Positions 1-8,041 of a stretch of 64,000 bases of DNA are shown here, one piece after another. Below the pieces are notes generated by a model. That model ran no database searches and had not been told where the DNA came from. It saw only the letters and a program-made list of their open reading frames with translations. This stretch comes from an uncultured Verrucomicrobiota bacterium (lineage in GTDB: Bacteria; Verrucomicrobiota; Verrucomicrobiia; Limisphaerales; UBA9464): assembly GCA_903907995.1 (NCBI GenBank), contig CAIVQH010000016.1:80813-144812 (forward strand). The letters are read 5' to 3'. The first letter of the stretch is position 1; each line of letters begins with the position of its first letter. A program made the position numbers and the translations under genes.

Positions 1-162
1 GGGCAGGCATTCCGCCGATTGAGCTGTGGCGGAGGGGAATCTCCCCGACCCGCCAGGAAACTTAAGACCTATTCGTACACTGGCGCAGGCCGGTGAAATG
101 CCTCCCAGACTGGAAATTTACCGTCCCTCAGATCGAGGGGGACCGGGTGTTTCTGTGAGGGC
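1..162. other. Intergenic stretch at window edge, no gene seen
   Basis: No ORF here has a recognisable protein signature. The 101-aa ORF on the plus strand overlaps the end of dapL and reads as low-complexity Pro/Arg-rich sequence, so I treat it as a shadow. A short imperfect hairpin around 122-142 lies just past the dapL stop but lacks a T-run on the dapL strand, so it is at best a weak terminator. Confidence 0.5.
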
Positions 163-1401
163 TCACCACTTCAGTGCCTGGATGCGCCGGGCGACTTCCT
201 CGGCGTTGGCGCGGCCGTTGAAGGCGCTCACGCGGAACCAGCCTTCGCCCTTGGAGCCGAAGCCGCTGCCGGGCGTGATGACCACGTTCGCCTCGTTCAG
301 GATCTTGTCGAAGGCCTGCCAGCTCGTGTAGCCGGCCGGCGTACCCACCCAGATGTAGGGGGCGTTCACCCCGCCGAAGACGGTCAGCCCCGCAGTCTTG
401 GCCCCGGCGACCAGGATCTTGGCATTGCCCATGTAGTGCTCGATGAGCGCGCGGACCTGCGCCTTGCCCTCCGGCGAATAAAGCGCCTCGGCCGCGCGCT
501 GGACGATGTAGGAAACGCCGTTGAACTTGGTGCTCATGCGCCGGTTCCAAAGCGGGTGCAGCGGCTTCAGTTCACCGCCATCCGTGCTCGCCAGCAGAGT
601 CTTGGGCACGACCGTGAACGCGCAGCGCGTGCCGGTGAAGCCGCCATTCTTGGAGAAGCTGCGGAACTCGATCGCGCACTCGCGGGCACCCGGGATCTCA
701 TAAATCGAATGCGGGATGCCCGGCTCGGATATGTAGGCCTCGTAGGCGGCGTCGAAGAGGATGATGGCCTTGTGCGCCAGGGCATACTTCACCCACGCCT
801 CGAGTTGCGTCCGCGTCGCGGCCGCGCCGGTCGGGTTGTTGGGCGAGCAGAGATAGATGACGTCGGCGTGTTCCTTCGGTGGCTCGGGGATGAAACCGTT
901 CTGCGCGGTGCAAGGCAGATAGACCAAGCCGGAGTAGGCGCCCGCTTCGTTCGCGTCACCGGTGTGGCCAACCATGACGTTCGTATCCACATAGACGGGA
1001 TAGACCGGATCGCTGATGGCCACGACGTTGCGGTGGCCGAGGATGTCGAGGATCGCGCCGCAGTCGCACTTCGAGCCATCGCTGACGAAGATCTCGTCAT
1101 CCGCCACGTCGAGGCTGTGGGCGCGGTAGTCGTTCTGGGCGATGGCGGCGCGGAGGAAGTCGTAGCCCTGCTCGGGGCCGTAACCCCGGAAGGTGGCGCG
1201 GCTGGCCATCTCGTCCACGGCCTTGTGCAGCGCGGCGATGACGGCCGGCGGCAGGGGTTCGGTCACGTCGCCGATGCCGCAGCGGATGAGCCGCTTGGCG
1301 GCGTCGGGATTGGCCTCGGTGAACGCCTTCACGCGGCGGCCGATCTCAGGAAAGAGGTAGCCGGCCTTCAGCTTCAGATAATTGTCGTTAAGGAACGCCA
1401 T
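163..1401 (-). CDS. dapL: LL-diaminopimelate aminotransferase
   Basis: PLP-dependent class I/II aminotransferase that converts tetrahydrodipicolinate directly to LL-diaminopimelate in lysine and peptidoglycan synthesis. This short-cut is used by Chlamydiae, Verrucomicrobia, cyanobacteria and plants. The N-terminus ([20 protein letters not shown]) and the glycine-rich [10 protein letters not shown] segment are typical of DapL. The substrate/PLP region [11 protein letters not shown] and the PLP-lysine region [19 protein letters not shown] follow in the expected order. I start at the ATG at 1401, giving 412 aa, the usual family length. The longer ORF adds 28 residues that match nothing in the family. 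It is last in a minus-strand run after an MFS exporter gene. The call is confident because length, motifs and order all agree. Confidence 0.95.
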   Translation of the reverse strand: MAFLNDNYLKLKAGYLFPEIGRRVKAFTEANPDAAKRLIRCGIGDVTEPLPPAVIAALHKAVDEMASRATFRGYGPEQGYDFLRAAIAQNDYRAHSLDVADDEIFVSDGSKCDCGAILDILGHRNVVAISDPVYPVYVDTNVMVGHTGDANEAGAYSGLVYLPCTAQNGFIPEPPKEHADVIYLCSPNNPTGAAATRTQLEAWVKYALAHKAIILFDAAYEAYISEPGIPHSIYEIPGARECAIEFRSFSKNGGFTGTRCAFTVVPKTLLASTDGGELKPLHPLWNRRMSTKFNGVSYIVQRAAEALYSPEGKAQVRALIEHYMGNAKILVAGAKTAGLTVFGGVNAPYIWVGTPAGYTSWQAFDKILNEANVVITPGSGFGSKGEGWFRVSAFNGRANAEEVARRIQALKW

Positions 1402-1485
1402 AGAAAGAAGCGCGGACGTTAGGGAATGGCAGCCTGTGAGGCAAGCGACCGGTCGGAACGAAAACGGGAGGCGTGGATTCGGCAC

Positions 1486-2778
1486 TCAGGATGGCCTGGT
1501 GGGCCCGCCGGTCTCGATATCCGGCAGCAACACGGTGAGAATGCCGATGAGCGGCAGAAACGCGCAGAGGCCGAACACGAATTCGATGCTGGTGTGGTCG
1601 GCCAGGATGCCCAGGGCGGCGGACCCGATTCCGGCGATGCCGAAGGCGAGGCCGAAGAACAGGCCGGCAATCATCCCTACTTTTCCGGGCACAAGTTCCT
1701 GCGCGTACACGAGGATTGCCGAGAAGGCGGACGCCAGAATCCCGCCGATGAACACCGTGAGGATCGCAGTCCCCATGAGACCCACATGGGGTAGGAGCAG
1801 GGAGAAGGGGGCGACTCCCAGGATGGAGCCCCAAATGACGCGCTTACGGCCGATTCGGTCACCCACCGGGCCGCCAATGATCGTGCCGAGCGCGACCGAG
1901 AAGAGGAACACGAAGAGCAGCATTTGCGAGGTTCGTACCGACACGTGGAACCGATGGATCAGGTAGAACGTGTAGTAGGTCGCCATGCTCGTGAGGTACA
2001 CGTATTTCGAGAAGAGGAGCGCCACCAGTACGGCCAGCGCGCCCACGACCTTTCCCCGCGCCAATCGAGCCGAGGGATGTCCCGCCGAGTGCTTCGCGGT
2101 GATCCGATGAAGGTTGCGCGCCTGCCAGGAGCCGATTTTCCAAAGGATGATCGCCCCGAAGAACGCCAGCACCGCGAACCACGCGATGTGGGCCTGGCCG
2201 CGCGACACCACGATCAGGGCCGCCAACAAGGGCCCGAGTGAGGTGCCGGCATTTCCGCCGAGCTGGAACAGCGATTGCGCGAAGCCCCGCCGTGCTCCGG
2301 CCGCCATGTGCGCCACCCGTGAAGCTTCCGGGTGGAAAATGGCCGAACCCAGCCCGACCATCGCCGCGGCGATGAGGATGTGCACGTAGCTGTCGGCAAT
2401 CGCGAGCGCCAGCAGGCCGACGAGGGTAAATCCCATGCCCACCGACAAGGCTCGGGGCATCGGTTTCCGGTCAGACAGCCAACCCACCACGGGCTGGAAG
2501 AGCGAGGCGGTGCATTGGAAGGTGAACGTGATCCAGCCCAGTTGCGCAAAGCTCAGCTGAAAGGAGTCCTTGAGGATGGGATAAATCGAGGGCAGGAGCG
2601 CCTGGATCGTGTCGTTGAGCAGGTGGGAGAGACTGATGGCAAACAGCACCGCGAGCACCGTAGTGGGCGGAGCGGCACTTCGAGCGGTGGCGGCGGCCTC
2701 GGCAGAGGCGGCAGACATGTTTTGAGGACCATCCTTGCGCCCATCCAGAGCGTCGGGAGATTCAGGCCTAGGAGACAT
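1486..2778 (-). CDS. MFS transporter, fosmidomycin-resistance (Fsr) type
   Basis: Major facilitator superfamily permease of about 430 aa with around 12 hydrophobic segments. After a hydrophilic Ala-rich tail, the first helix contains SLSHLLNDTIQALLPSIYP, a signature of the Fsr branch that exports fosmidomycin and related compounds. The loop 2-3 motif GWLSDRKPMPRAL is the MFS G-x-x-x-D-R motif, and GGPVGDRIGRKRV in the second half is its counterpart. It acts in the inner membrane, probably as a proton-coupled exporter, but the substrate cannot be read from sequence. The start is uncertain: an ATG at 2718 would remove 20 residues that precede the MSAASAE stretch. It follows the isomerase pseudogene by 15 bp and lies 84 bp before dapL, so co-transcription is possible. 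Confidence 0.85.
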   Translation of the reverse strand: MSPRPESPDALDGRKDGPQNMSAASAEAAATARSAAPPTTVLAVLFAISLSHLLNDTIQALLPSIYPILKDSFQLSFAQLGWITFTFQCTASLFQPVVGWLSDRKPMPRALSVGMGFTLVGLLALAIADSYVHILIAAAMVGLGSAIFHPEASRVAHMAAGARRGFAQSLFQLGGNAGTSLGPLLAALIVVSRGQAHIAWFAVLAFFGAIILWKIGSWQARNLHRITAKHSAGHPSARLARGKVVGALAVLVALLFSKYVYLTSMATYYTFYLIHRFHVSVRTSQMLLFVFLFSVALGTIIGGPVGDRIGRKRVIWGSILGVAPFSLLLPHVGLMGTAILTVFIGGILASAFSAILVYAQELVPGKVGMIAGLFFGLAFGIAGIGSAALGILADHTSIEFVFGLCAFLPLIGILTVLLPDIETGGPTRPS

Positions 2779-2793
2779 TGAATTCCGACAAAC

Positions 2794-3750
2794 TTACACT
2801 CCGAACGCCTTGCGCAACAGCTGGATGCTCTTGGGCACGGCGAGGTCGGGGTTCTCCTTGCCCTCCATTTCCAATGAGACCCAGCCGGAATAGCCGGCCT
2901 GGCTAAGAATCTTGGCGATGCGCGGATAGTCGAGGTCGAGCGTGTACCATTCGCCGCCGCCGAAGTAGGTCTTGGCCTGCACATAGACCGTCTTGGACGC
3001 GACTTGGGACAGCTTGTCGTAGGGGTTTTCGAGGAAGTTGCCGGTGTCCATCAGCACGCCGAACCAGGGCGACTGGATTTCCTTCGAGAGCCGCAGCAGT
3101 CCTTCGGGCGTGCGCGTGAGACCCCAGTGATTTTCCACAGCCAGCGTGACGCCGCATTCCGCGGCCTTGGGCAGGCACTGGGTGATGCACTCGGCACACC
3201 ATTTGAAGGCGTCGTCCTCGGTGTAGCCGGGCAGGGCGGGCTCGATGCCACGGGCTTTCATGAGATCGTCGAAGTCCTTGATCGTGTTCCAGCGGCCCGA
3301 GTTGATCCGCACGATGCCGGCCCCGAGCGCATAGGCGATCTCGATGCACTTCTTGGTGTGCTCAATCTAGGTATTGAGGTAGGCCGGATCGAGACTGACG
3401 AAGTTCTGGTGAATGCTCAGGCAGCAGTAGCTCACTCCGTGACGTGCCCCGTGACGCCGAAGGCGGGCCAGGTAGCCGCGGTGTTCGGCCGTGAGCGGCT
3501 CCTTCTCCGGCAGATCCATCTGGCGATGCAGCACGTCCACGCCGGCGACCCCCAGCGCCGCCGTCTTTTCAACGACCTGCTCGATGGTCACCTTGGGATC
3601 GCGGAAATGCCAGTAGCTGTAGCTGGCGATGCCCAGTTGCACGCGGCTGCGCGCCTGAGGTTCGGCGGCGGCAACGGTGAGGGGGGGCAAGGCCGTGGAA
3701 CCGGCGGCGAGCGCGGCGGAAGCGAGAAAAGAACGGCGGGAAGTCTTCAT
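2794..3750 (-). pseudogene. Sugar-phosphate isomerase/epimerase split by an in-frame TAG
   Basis: A xylose-isomerase-like TIM-barrel protein (about 318 codons) with a twin-arginine-like export signal, KTSRRSFLASAALAAGS, at the N-terminus. Reading frame and family similarity continue through a single TAG at 3367-3369. Upstream of it the protein reads HQNFVSLDPAYLNT, and directly downstream in the same frame IEHTKKCIEIAYALGAG, RINSGRW and later GVTLAVENHWG and PWFGVLMDTGNF. The ORF track shows two pieces (3367-3750 and 2794-3312), but 3750 and 3312 are in one frame. A CAG to TAG change is the simplest explanation, since Gln fits that position. It may be a recent nonsense mutation, a sequencing error or a suppressed amber codon. 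Related exported TIM-barrel proteins in Planctomycetes and Verrucomicrobia are annotated as sugar isomerases, but the substrate is unknown. Confidence 0.85.
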
Positions 3751-3879
3751 GGTCGCGGCACGGAGCCTAAGAAGACCAATTTCGAAGTCACGCTTTTCAC
3801 CTGGCCTAGAATGCCTTCCGGCTAAGAGGCATGCGGGGCTTGTTGGTCACCGCCCTACGCAAAGCCGGACAATTCACTG

Positions 3880-4218
3880 TCAGTCGCCATCGTAAACGTC
3901 CGTGGTCCAAACGATGTCGCAGGTTTTGCAATGGAAGCGGTGCTGATGTTTGGTGGCTGCCTCCGTTCGCGACATGGGAAGACCCGTTCCACACTTCGGA
4001 CAATTGTAACGACGCTGAACGCGAGTTCCCCAAATCACTCCGGCCACAAGGATCGCGGACCAGATGGCAATCAAAACGCAGCCGGCGGTCGAAATCTTCG
4101 GACCGTATTCGACGTTCGGAATGATGAATACTCCGATGCCGATCAACGCTCCGAACAGGACGATGACGCGAGTGATCGTGCGCTCGCCATAGTCCTTGTC
4201 ATGCTGTTCCACCGCCAT
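3880..4218 (-). CDS. Small two-helix membrane protein with zinc-ribbon tail
   Basis: Hypothetical protein of 112 aa that I do not recognise as a named family. Two hydrophobic segments, roughly residues 18-34 (VIVLFGALIGIGVFIIP) and 43-64 (AGCVLIAIWSAILVAGVIWG), are followed by a soluble tail. The tail has two CxxC knuckles, CPKC and CKTC, about 20 residues apart, the spacing expected of a zinc ribbon. This suggests a metal-binding cytoplasmic tail on a hairpin membrane anchor. It lies 26 bp upstream of the ATG-distal end of the large fusion gene on the same strand, but that gene ends there, so this one is its downstream neighbour and could be co-transcribed. Function unknown. Confidence 0.7.
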   Translation of the reverse strand: MAVEQHDKDYGERTITRVIVLFGALIGIGVFIIPNVEYGPKISTAGCVLIAIWSAILVAGVIWGTRVQRRYNCPKCGTGLPMSRTEAATKHQHRFHCKTCDIVWTTDVYDGD

Positions 4219-4244
4219 GACCTAATGCTCGCATCGGTTTTTTG

Positions 4245-7200
4245 TCACCCCACAAACTCCAGCACGGCCGCGCCGAAGGTGAAGCCGCCGCCGAAGGCGC
4301 ACAGGCCGGCCTTGCCCTTGGGCTGCTCGCGGAGGAGTTCGGCCAGCACGACCGGGATCGTGCTGCTGCTGGTGTTGCCGCTGTTTTTCACGCGGTTCAC
4401 GAGCCGGCCCTTCCGCATCTTCAGCCGCTGGTCCACGGCATCGAGGATGCGGCCGTTGGCCTGGTGCGGGATGATGTAGTCGAGATCTTCGGCCACGAGT
4501 TCGTTGGCGGCGCAGGCCTGTTTGAGCAGGGCCAGGAGCTGGCGCACGGCCATGGGGAAGACCTTCATGCCGTCCATGTTCACGTTCGGGTGCTCGCGCC
4601 GGCCGTGGTTCAGGATCGTGCCATCCTCGCCGCGGGCGCTCAGGAGCGGACGGTGAAGCAGAGCGCGGGCGCCGGCGAACTTCGCCGATTGCGGCCCGTG
4701 CACGAGCGTTGCCGTCGCCGCGTCGGCAAAGACGATGGCGGTGTCGAAATCCTCCGGGTCGGTGAACGTGCTCATCGCCTCGGCAGTGACCACGAGGATG
4801 TTGGCGTCCGGGCGTGACTGGCAGAAATCGAACGCCGCCTGCAACGCGTACAGGTAGCCGGTGCAGGCCGCGAGGATGTCGCTGGCAGGCACATCCTTGG
4901 CCGCACCGTCCTGGCTCAGCGCGTGATGGAGCAGGCAGGCCATGCTCGGGCTCAGTGAGATCGGCGAGCTGGTGCTGACGTAGATGGCGTCCAGGTCCGA
5001 CAGCGTCAGACCGGACTCACGCAGGGCGGAGCGGGCCGCGGCCGAGGCCAGAGTGAGCACCGTCTCGCCCTCGGCGAGCAGGTGGCGCGACTCGATGCCC
5101 GTGCGCTGGACAATGTCGTTCGCGGTACGGTTGGGGAAGCGGAGCACCAGTTCGTCGTTCGTAACGATGCGACCGCCCTGGACAGCGGTGATGCTGGAGA
5201 GGCCGACGACTGAACGGAGTGGACGAAGAAACGGCGAGGAGTCGGCGGAAGGACTGTGGTGGCCATTGTTGCGCAAGGCCGCGTCGGGAAGAGAATGGAA
5301 GACGGGCGAGCCGCCCGTCCTACTTTCGGAGCGCCTCTTCACCAGCGGCTTCGGTTCGGCGGGGATGCGCTTGGGCGTCGCCGGGGCGGCGATGGAGGTG
5401 AGAATCTTGGCGAGCGGGCTGCCAACGGGGACCTTTTCATCCGTCGGGAGCAGTTCACGGATCACGCCGCCCACTGGGGCGCGCAATTCAAAGGTCGCCT
5501 TGTCCGCCTCGCAGTCCGCGATGAAGTCGCCGGCCTTGATGATATCGCCGACGCGCACTTTCCATTCGACGACGGTGACATTCTGGTCCGCCGGGCTGGA
5601 ACCTACCGCTTCGAGCACGAACACGCCGGCATCACCGACGGCTTCGGCTTCCCAGCCCAGATCCAGATCGCAGAGCGCGGCGGCGGCTTCGAGGATGCGC
5701 TTGAGGCTCGGGAGCACTTCGAGCTGGTTGGCGTAATTGCACGGCACGTACGTGTCGGGCCGGGTGACCCGTCGTGACTTCACGGGCGAAGTGGCGTGTT
5801 CGGCCACGGTCGCAAGGACTTCTGCGCCGAAGCCGCAGGTGAGGTTATCCTCGTGGACGACGATGAGCCGGCCTGTCCGGCTGGCGCTGGCGCAGACGGC
5901 TTCGGTATCCCACGGGCTCAGGCTGCGCAGGTCGATCAGCTCGGCGTGGACACCGGCGGTTTCGAGTGCCGCGACGGCGCGGCTGCAGAGCGGCACCGTC
6001 CCACCCCACGTTACGATGGTCAGATCATCCCCCCGAGAGACGAAGCGGGCCTTGCCGGGCAGAACGAGCTGTTGGGTGACATCCGCGCTCGTGCTGAGCG
6101 CGGGATCGTTGAGGCAGACCTTTGGGTAGAGGAAAACCGTGGGCCGACCACTGGCGAACGCGGCATTGAGCAGGCCGGCAGCGTCGGCCGCCGTGCTGGG
6201 CATGACGACATCCACCCCGGGCACATGGGCGATGACGCTCTCGAAGGTCTGGGCGTGGAAGGGTCCCAGGCCGGGCCGATAGCCGCCGCACGGCGTCATC
6301 ACGATGACCGGCGCCTGCCAGCCGCCATGGGTCCGCCAGTGCATGGAGCCCAGTTCGCTGGCGATCTGGTTGAACGCAATGGGCAGGAAGTCGGCAAACT
6401 GGATGCAGGCCACTGGCTGTCCGCCCGCCAAGGCCCGGCCAACGCTTACCCCGGCAATCGTGCTTTCGGCGAGCGGCGCATTCTTCACCTGCGTGGGGAA
6501 GCTGGTCGAAAGCCCGCGCGTGAGGCCGAACACATCACCCTTCGGATCCTCGATGTCCTGACCGAACATGGAGACGCGGGCGTTCGAGGAAAGGTGGTGT
6601 CGCAGGACTTCGCGCATCGCCTCCATCATCGAGAGGCGCGGGGTGGAATCGTCGCCGCGATATTCCTTCAGCGCGGCCAGCTGCATCGGCAACGCCGGGC
6701 GGGCGTCGAAATTGGCGACCGGATTGGCCGTGGCCAGGGTACGGTCAGCGGCGGCGCGAACCTCACGTTCGGTGTTGGCCTCCAATTCTTCCAGCTCCGT
6801 GGCCGGAACCCCAAACTCCAACAGTTGGGAGCGCAGTTTGACCAGCGGATCGGCCTGGCTGCGCACCTGCGAAATTTCGCCTTCCTCGCGGTAGCGCGTC
6901 TCGTCGTCGGCGTTGGTGTGGTGCGTGAGCCGCTCGACATTGAAGACGACGATGACCGGGCCGCGAGATTCGCGGAGACCGCGCACGATCGGGCCCAGCG
7001 CCTGGTCGCACGCCAGCGGATCGCGGCCGTCGAGCCGATGAATGGGCAGGCCGTAGAACTCCGCCGCATCGCCCTGTGGAAGCTGGTAAAAGGTGTTGCC
7101 GCGCGTGTGCGTCGAGATCGCGAGGCCGTTGTCCTCGATCCAGAAGAGCACGGGCAGCCGGGCGCGGACCGCCTCGGCGACGGCCTCAAGGAATTCGCCT

Positions 7201-7730
7201 TGCTGGCTGGTGCCATCACCCACGGCACAGACGACCAAGGGGCGCGCGGCCGTTGAGCCGTTGAGTCCCTGCCGGCTGATCAGCTCATGCGCCACACCAA
7301 CGGCCTGCAACGCGTTGTTGCCGACGGGACCGACAAGGCTGAGCACCTTCAGCTCGGGGGCGCTGAGATGCGCACTCATCTGGCGACCGGCGGAATGGCT
7401 GCCCCCGGTGCAGAGCGAGCTGTGGAAAAACTGCTCCGCCGGGATGCCACGGGCGAGCATGAGCGCCTTGTCACGGTAATGCAGATGCAGCCAATCCTCA
7501 GGCGTGAGGTGGAAGTTCAGCGCCGCACAGGCCTCATGCCCCGCCCCGCCCACGTGGAAGAACGCCTCGCCCCGGTTGACGAGTTCCATTTCGACACGGT
7601 CCACGGCCCGCGAAGTGACCATGGCGCGATAAAGCGTCACGGCCCGGGCGATGTCCGGACGTGAGGGGGCAGATGGATGACCGTTGCGGGCAACGGTCGC
7701 ATCGGCACGGGTGGCTACGACGGAATCCAC
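4245..7730 (-). CDS. Fused 2-oxoacid dehydrogenase E1alpha-E1beta-lipoyl-KAS III protein
   Basis: A single 1161-aa chain with four modules. Residues 1-345 are E1alpha, with the TPP site running GDGTSQQGEF to EDNGLAIS. Residues about 363-680 are E1beta (NAPLAESTIAGVSVGRAL, then the transketolase C-domain). Residues about 695-780 are a lipoyl domain with the lipoylation motif EADKATFEL (Lys744). After a Pro/Ser-rich linker, residues 840-1161 form a ketoacyl-ACP synthase III with its full triad: Cys956 in AACTGYLYAL, His1089 in PHQAN, and Asn1119 in SGNTSSST. No E2 acyltransferase catalytic domain or E3 is present in the chain or next to it. The known roles of the parts suggest 2-oxoacid decarboxylation to an acyl-lipoyl group and condensation with malonyl-ACP, i.e. 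making starter units for (branched) fatty acids or polyketides. Whether acyl transfer bypasses CoA is inference. Confidence 0.85.
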   Translation of the reverse strand: MDSVVATRADATVARNGHPSAPSRPDIARAVTLYRAMVTSRAVDRVEMELVNRGEAFFHVGGAGHEACAALNFHLTPEDWLHLHYRDKALMLARGIPAEQFFHSSLCTGGSHSAGRQMSAHLSAPELKVLSLVGPVGNNALQAVGVAHELISRQGLNGSTAARPLVVCAVGDGTSQQGEFLEAVAEAVRARLPVLFWIEDNGLAISTHTRGNTFYQLPQGDAAEFYGLPIHRLDGRDPLACDQALGPIVRGLRESRGPVIVVFNVERLTHHTNADDETRYREEGEISQVRSQADPLVKLRSQLLEFGVPATELEELEANTEREVRAAADRTLATANPVANFDARPALPMQLAALKEYRGDDSTPRLSMMEAMREVLRHHLSSNARVSMFGQDIEDPKGDVFGLTRGLSTSFPTQVKNAPLAESTIAGVSVGRALAGGQPVACIQFADFLPIAFNQIASELGSMHWRTHGGWQAPVIVMTPCGGYRPGLGPFHAQTFESVIAHVPGVDVVMPSTAADAAGLLNAAFASGRPTVFLYPKVCLNDPALSTSADVTQQLVLPGKARFVSRGDDLTIVTWGGTVPLCSRAVAALETAGVHAELIDLRSLSPWDTEAVCASASRTGRLIVVHEDNLTCGFGAEVLATVAEHATSPVKSRRVTRPDTYVPCNYANQLEVLPSLKRILEAAAALCDLDLGWEAEAVGDAGVFVLEAVGSSPADQNVTVVEWKVRVGDIIKAGDFIADCEADKATFELRAPVGGVIRELLPTDEKVPVGSPLAKILTSIAAPATPKRIPAEPKPLVKRRSESRTGGSPVFHSLPDAALRNNGHHSPSADSSPFLRPLRSVVGLSSITAVQGGRIVTNDELVLRFPNRTANDIVQRTGIESRHLLAEGETVLTLASAAARSALRESGLTLSDLDAIYVSTSSPISLSPSMACLLHHALSQDGAAKDVPASDILAACTGYLYALQAAFDFCQSRPDANILVVTAEAMSTFTDPEDFDTAIVFADAATATLVHGPQSAKFAGARALLHRPLLSARGEDGTILNHGRREHPNVNMDGMKVFPMAVRQLLALLKQACAANELVAEDLDYIIPHQANGRILDAVDQRLKMRKGRLVNRVKNSGNTSSSTIPVVLAELLREQPKGKAGLCAFGGGFTFGAAVLEFVG

Positions 7731-7776
7731 GGGTCGCAGGGTGGCTGATTTCGGAGGGGAGCGAAAGGCGAAAGGT

Positions 7777-7850
7777 TGGAGCGGGTGACGGGAATCGAAC
7801 CCGCGTGGCTAGTTTGGAAGACTAGAACTCTACCATTGAGCTACACCCGC
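7777..7850 (-). tRNA. tRNA-Gly (anticodon TCC)
   Basis: The reverse complement folds as a complete cloverleaf. It has a GCGGGTG/CACCCGC acceptor, a D-arm GCTCAATGGTAGAG, an anticodon stem CTAGT/ACTAG with loop CTTCCAA (anticodon TCC), and a T-arm containing GGTTCGATTCC. The discriminator is U, as in bacterial tRNA-Gly, and CCA is encoded. It lies between the start of the fusion gene and the divergent pyrC. Confidence 0.97.
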
Positions 7851-7909
7851 CCAGAGCGCTTTGAACATGGGGCAGGGGGGCGGTCAGCGTCAAGCCACGG
7901 ACGGAGCGG

Positions 7910-8003
7910 GGGTGCGGGGGAGCAGGGGTGCGGGGGAGAATCAGAGCCCTGCCTGATCGTGTCCTGCCCCCTTTCTCCCCTGCACCCCTGCTCCCCCGCA
8001 CCC
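7910..8003. repeat. 30-bp inverted repeat made of GC-rich octamers
   Basis: Left arm 7910-7939 and right arm 7974-8003 are reverse complements at 29 of 30 positions around a 34-bp loop. Each arm is itself built of 8-bp units of the GCAGGGGT / GCGGGGGA kind (on the right arm CACCCCTG / CTCCCCCG), continuing imperfectly to about 8018. It lies between divergent tRNA-Gly and pyrC, just before the dihydroorotase start. It could form a very stable cruciform or RNA hairpin. Confidence 0.85.
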
Positions 8004-8041
8004 TTGCCCCCTCGCCCCACACGCGGGTAGCGTCCGTGCCG

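Noticed and set aside
436-1422. 328-aa plus-strand ORF over dapL
   Set aside because: Antisense frame of a certain dapL gene. Composition is Arg/Ala/Val-rich without any domain, as expected for mirror frames at high GC.
3367-3369. TAG as pyrrolysine or programmed read-through
   Set aside because: No pyl genes or recoding context are visible, and other genes in the window use ordinary stops. A nonsense mutation or read error is simpler, though not proven.
5796-7256. 486-aa plus-strand ORF over the fusion gene
   Set aside because: Shadow of the E1alpha/E1beta coding sequence on the other strand, which carries clear catalytic motifs.
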